From Gemmatimonadales bacterium (lineage in GTDB: Bacteria > Gemmatimonadota > Gemmatimonadetes > Gemmatimonadales > GWC2-71-9), in NCBI GenBank assembly GCA_013812695.1, contig JACCSZ010000203.1, positions 1 through 6,441 of the forward strand: a stretch of DNA of 6,441 nucleotides, given 5' to 3'. Each line of letters opens with the position of its first letter. Position 1 is the first letter of the stretch. A program made the translations under genes and the position numbers. The notes beneath the pieces are model-generated. The model was not told the origin of the DNA. It saw only the letters and a list, made by a program, of their open reading frames with translations, and searched no databases. This document shows, piece after piece, positions 5,313-6,441 of the stretch.

Positions 5313-6441
5313 ACTTCCGATCGCGCGCGTTCGCCGCGCTGACCCTCGCCGCGCTGGTGCCGCTCGCGGTGCTGGCGTTTGGCGTGCGGCGCGAGATGTC
5401 GCGACGGCTGCTGGAGGAGAACGCGCGGCGGGGCGAAGGCGCGGTGGCCGCGCTTCGGGAAGAGCTGTCCCGCCAGAGCGAATCGGTCGCGGCCCGGCTG
5501 TCGACACTCGGCGCGGAACTCCAGCGCGACAACCGCCTTCGCCTGGCCCTGGTCGGCCACGAGCCGGCCGCTCGCCGCGTGCTCCTCGAGCTCGCAGGGG
5601 GCGCCATGCGCGCCGCGGGGCTCGACCTGCTGCAGATTCAGGACAGCGCGGGGCGGATCCTGAGCTCCGGACAGTTCCGAAACGCGTTCGATCGCGTGGA
5701 GCCGGCCCTGCCGCGCGCGCTGGCGGCGGCGGGAGCGGCGCCCGTGCTCGTGCGGGCGCGTACCCCTGAGACGAGCATCGTCGTGCTGGCCCGGCTGGAT
5801 TCGGTGCGGATCGCCGGCGCGCGCCTTACCCTGGCGGGCGGCGTGGAGGTCGAGGCCGGCCTTCGGCGGCAGCTCGCGCGCGATCCCGATCTTTCGGTCG
5901 ACGTCGTCTATCCCGGATTCGCTCCGGCGGCCGTTGGCGACCTGACCAGCGTGGCCGCGCTCCCCCTCGTCTTCATCGACCTGGCAGCGGCGACGCCCGC
6001 GCCGGTGGACACCGCACGGCTGATCGTCAGCCGCGCCGCCGGCACGCTCGCCGAGTTGCGCCGGAGCATCGACCGCTGGTTCCTCGCGGCACTCGCGGCC
6101 ACCGTCGCGCTCGCCCTTGCGGCGGCGGGCTGGCTCGCCGCGCGGATCAGCCGGCCGCTCACCGCGCTCGCGGAGCAGACCGCCGGCATCGACCTGGATC
6201 GCCTGGACCAGCGCTTCTCGAGCGATCGCGACGACGAGATCGGCGCGCTCACCGGCGTCCTGGGCGCCATGACCGATCGTCTGCGGCTCGGTGCCGCGCG
6301 GCTCCGGGAAGCCGAGCGCCGCGTGGCGACGGGCGATCTGGCGCGGCAGGTCAACCACGACGTCAAGAATGGGTTGGTGCCGATCCGGAATGTGCTGCGG
6401 CACTTTGCGCAGGTGGCGCGTGAGGAGCCGGGAACGCTGGC
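5309..6441 (+). CDS. NtrY-like transmembrane sensor histidine kinase (HAMP, truncated by window end)
   Basis: The open frame runs from a GTG at 5309 to the window end without a stop (377 full codons). Transmembrane segment 1 is at about 8-25. An extracytoplasmic sensing region covers about 26-256, beginning with a coiled-coil-like charged stretch (28-80). Transmembrane segment 2 is at about 257-277. A HAMP domain follows (about 278-330, with RISRPLTALAEQT at 279-291 and the DEIGAL motif at 309-314). Next is a coiled coil and an H-box around QVNHDVKNGLVPIRNVLRHF (347-366) with the predicted phosphorylated His350. The catalytic ATPase domain lies beyond the window. The order and the 'H-[DE]-x-K-N-x-L-x-P' box resemble the NtrY/NtrB class of kinases, usually paired with sigma-54-type or other response regulators; none is visible here. 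The GTG start has no Shine-Dalgarno and probably depends on coupling to the lipoprotein gene. Confidence 0.85.
   Translation, partial: MNFRSRAFAALTLAALVPLAVLAFGVRREMSRRLLEENARRGEGAVAALREELSRQSESVAARLSTLGAELQRDNRLRLALVGHEPAARRVLLELAGGAMRAAGLDLLQIQDSAGRILSSGQFRNAFDRVEPALPRALAAAGAAPVLVRARTPETSIVVLARLDSVRIAGARLTLAGGVEVEAGLRRQLARDPDLSVDVVYPGFAPAAVGDLTSVAALPLVFIDLAAATPAPVDTARLIVSRAAGTLAELRRSIDRWFLAALAATVALALAAAGWLAARISRPLTALAEQTAGIDLDRLDQRFSSDRDDEIGALTGVLGAMTDRLRLGAARLREAERRVATGDLARQVNHDVKNGLVPIRNVLRHFAQVAREEPGTL

Noticed and set aside
3730..5607. 625-codon open frame on the minus strand
   Set aside because: It runs antisense to three well-supported + strand genes, has an Arg/Ala/Gly-rich composition without any recognisable domain, and is expected in very GC-rich DNA.
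5072..6403. 443-codon open frame on the minus strand
   Set aside because: It lies opposite the end of the lipoprotein gene and the histidine kinase, whose domains are clear. The antisense product is low-complexity and shows no family motif.

Overview
This is a GC-rich bacterial chromosomal stretch (roughly 70% G+C by eye) in which every gene I can support lies on the + strand and the genes are tightly packed. Codon third positions are strongly G/C, and several starts are GTG. The gene content (beta-CASP-type nuclease end, YdcF, ADP-ribose pyrophosphatase, ECF sigma factor, HolA, TPR/SPOR envelope protein, lipoprotein, NtrY-like sensor kinase) points to a Gram-negative-type cell with an outer envelope. 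My best guess is Gemmatimonadota or a similar high-GC phylum, but that rests on general resemblance and not on a marker gene. I see no mobile element, CRISPR array, tRNA or rRNA.

Layout. (1) Bases 1-1268 hold the tail of an RNA-processing metallo-beta-lactamase protein, then a membrane-anchored YdcF/SanA-like protein, then a Nudix ADP-ribose pyrophosphatase. Gaps are 16 and 7 bases, so this looks like one transcription unit. (2) Bases 1269-1365 form one of only two gaps with regulatory content. The gap is noticeably AT-richer than its surroundings and carries two interleaved, perfect 9-bp inverted repeats. The downstream arm of the second covers the Shine-Dalgarno sequence of the sigma gene. 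(3) Bases 1366-1986 encode an ECF-type sigma-70 factor with no anti-sigma gene beside it. (4) The 64-base gap at 1987-2050 has a good sigma-70 promoter whose -10 box (TACAAT) sits 5 bases before the holA ATG, which predicts a leaderless holA mRNA. (5) Bases 2051-6441 are a packed array: holA, a TPR/SPOR periplasmic protein (ATGA overlap), a lipoprotein resembling a degenerate family 5 solute-binding protein, and a transmembrane HAMP histidine kinase cut by the window end. The kinase begins at a GTG and is joined to the lipoprotein gene through a 5-codon minicistron with overlapping start and stop codons on both sides.

How the genes may work together. HolA loads the replication clamp. The genes that follow it encode envelope proteins and a sensor kinase, and the lipoprotein/kinase pair may form a ligand-sensing module (inference). 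The most unusual item is the pseudoknot-like arrangement in the sigma factor leader. No gap exceeds 300 bases. The long antisense ORFs are compositional shadows of the + strand genes.
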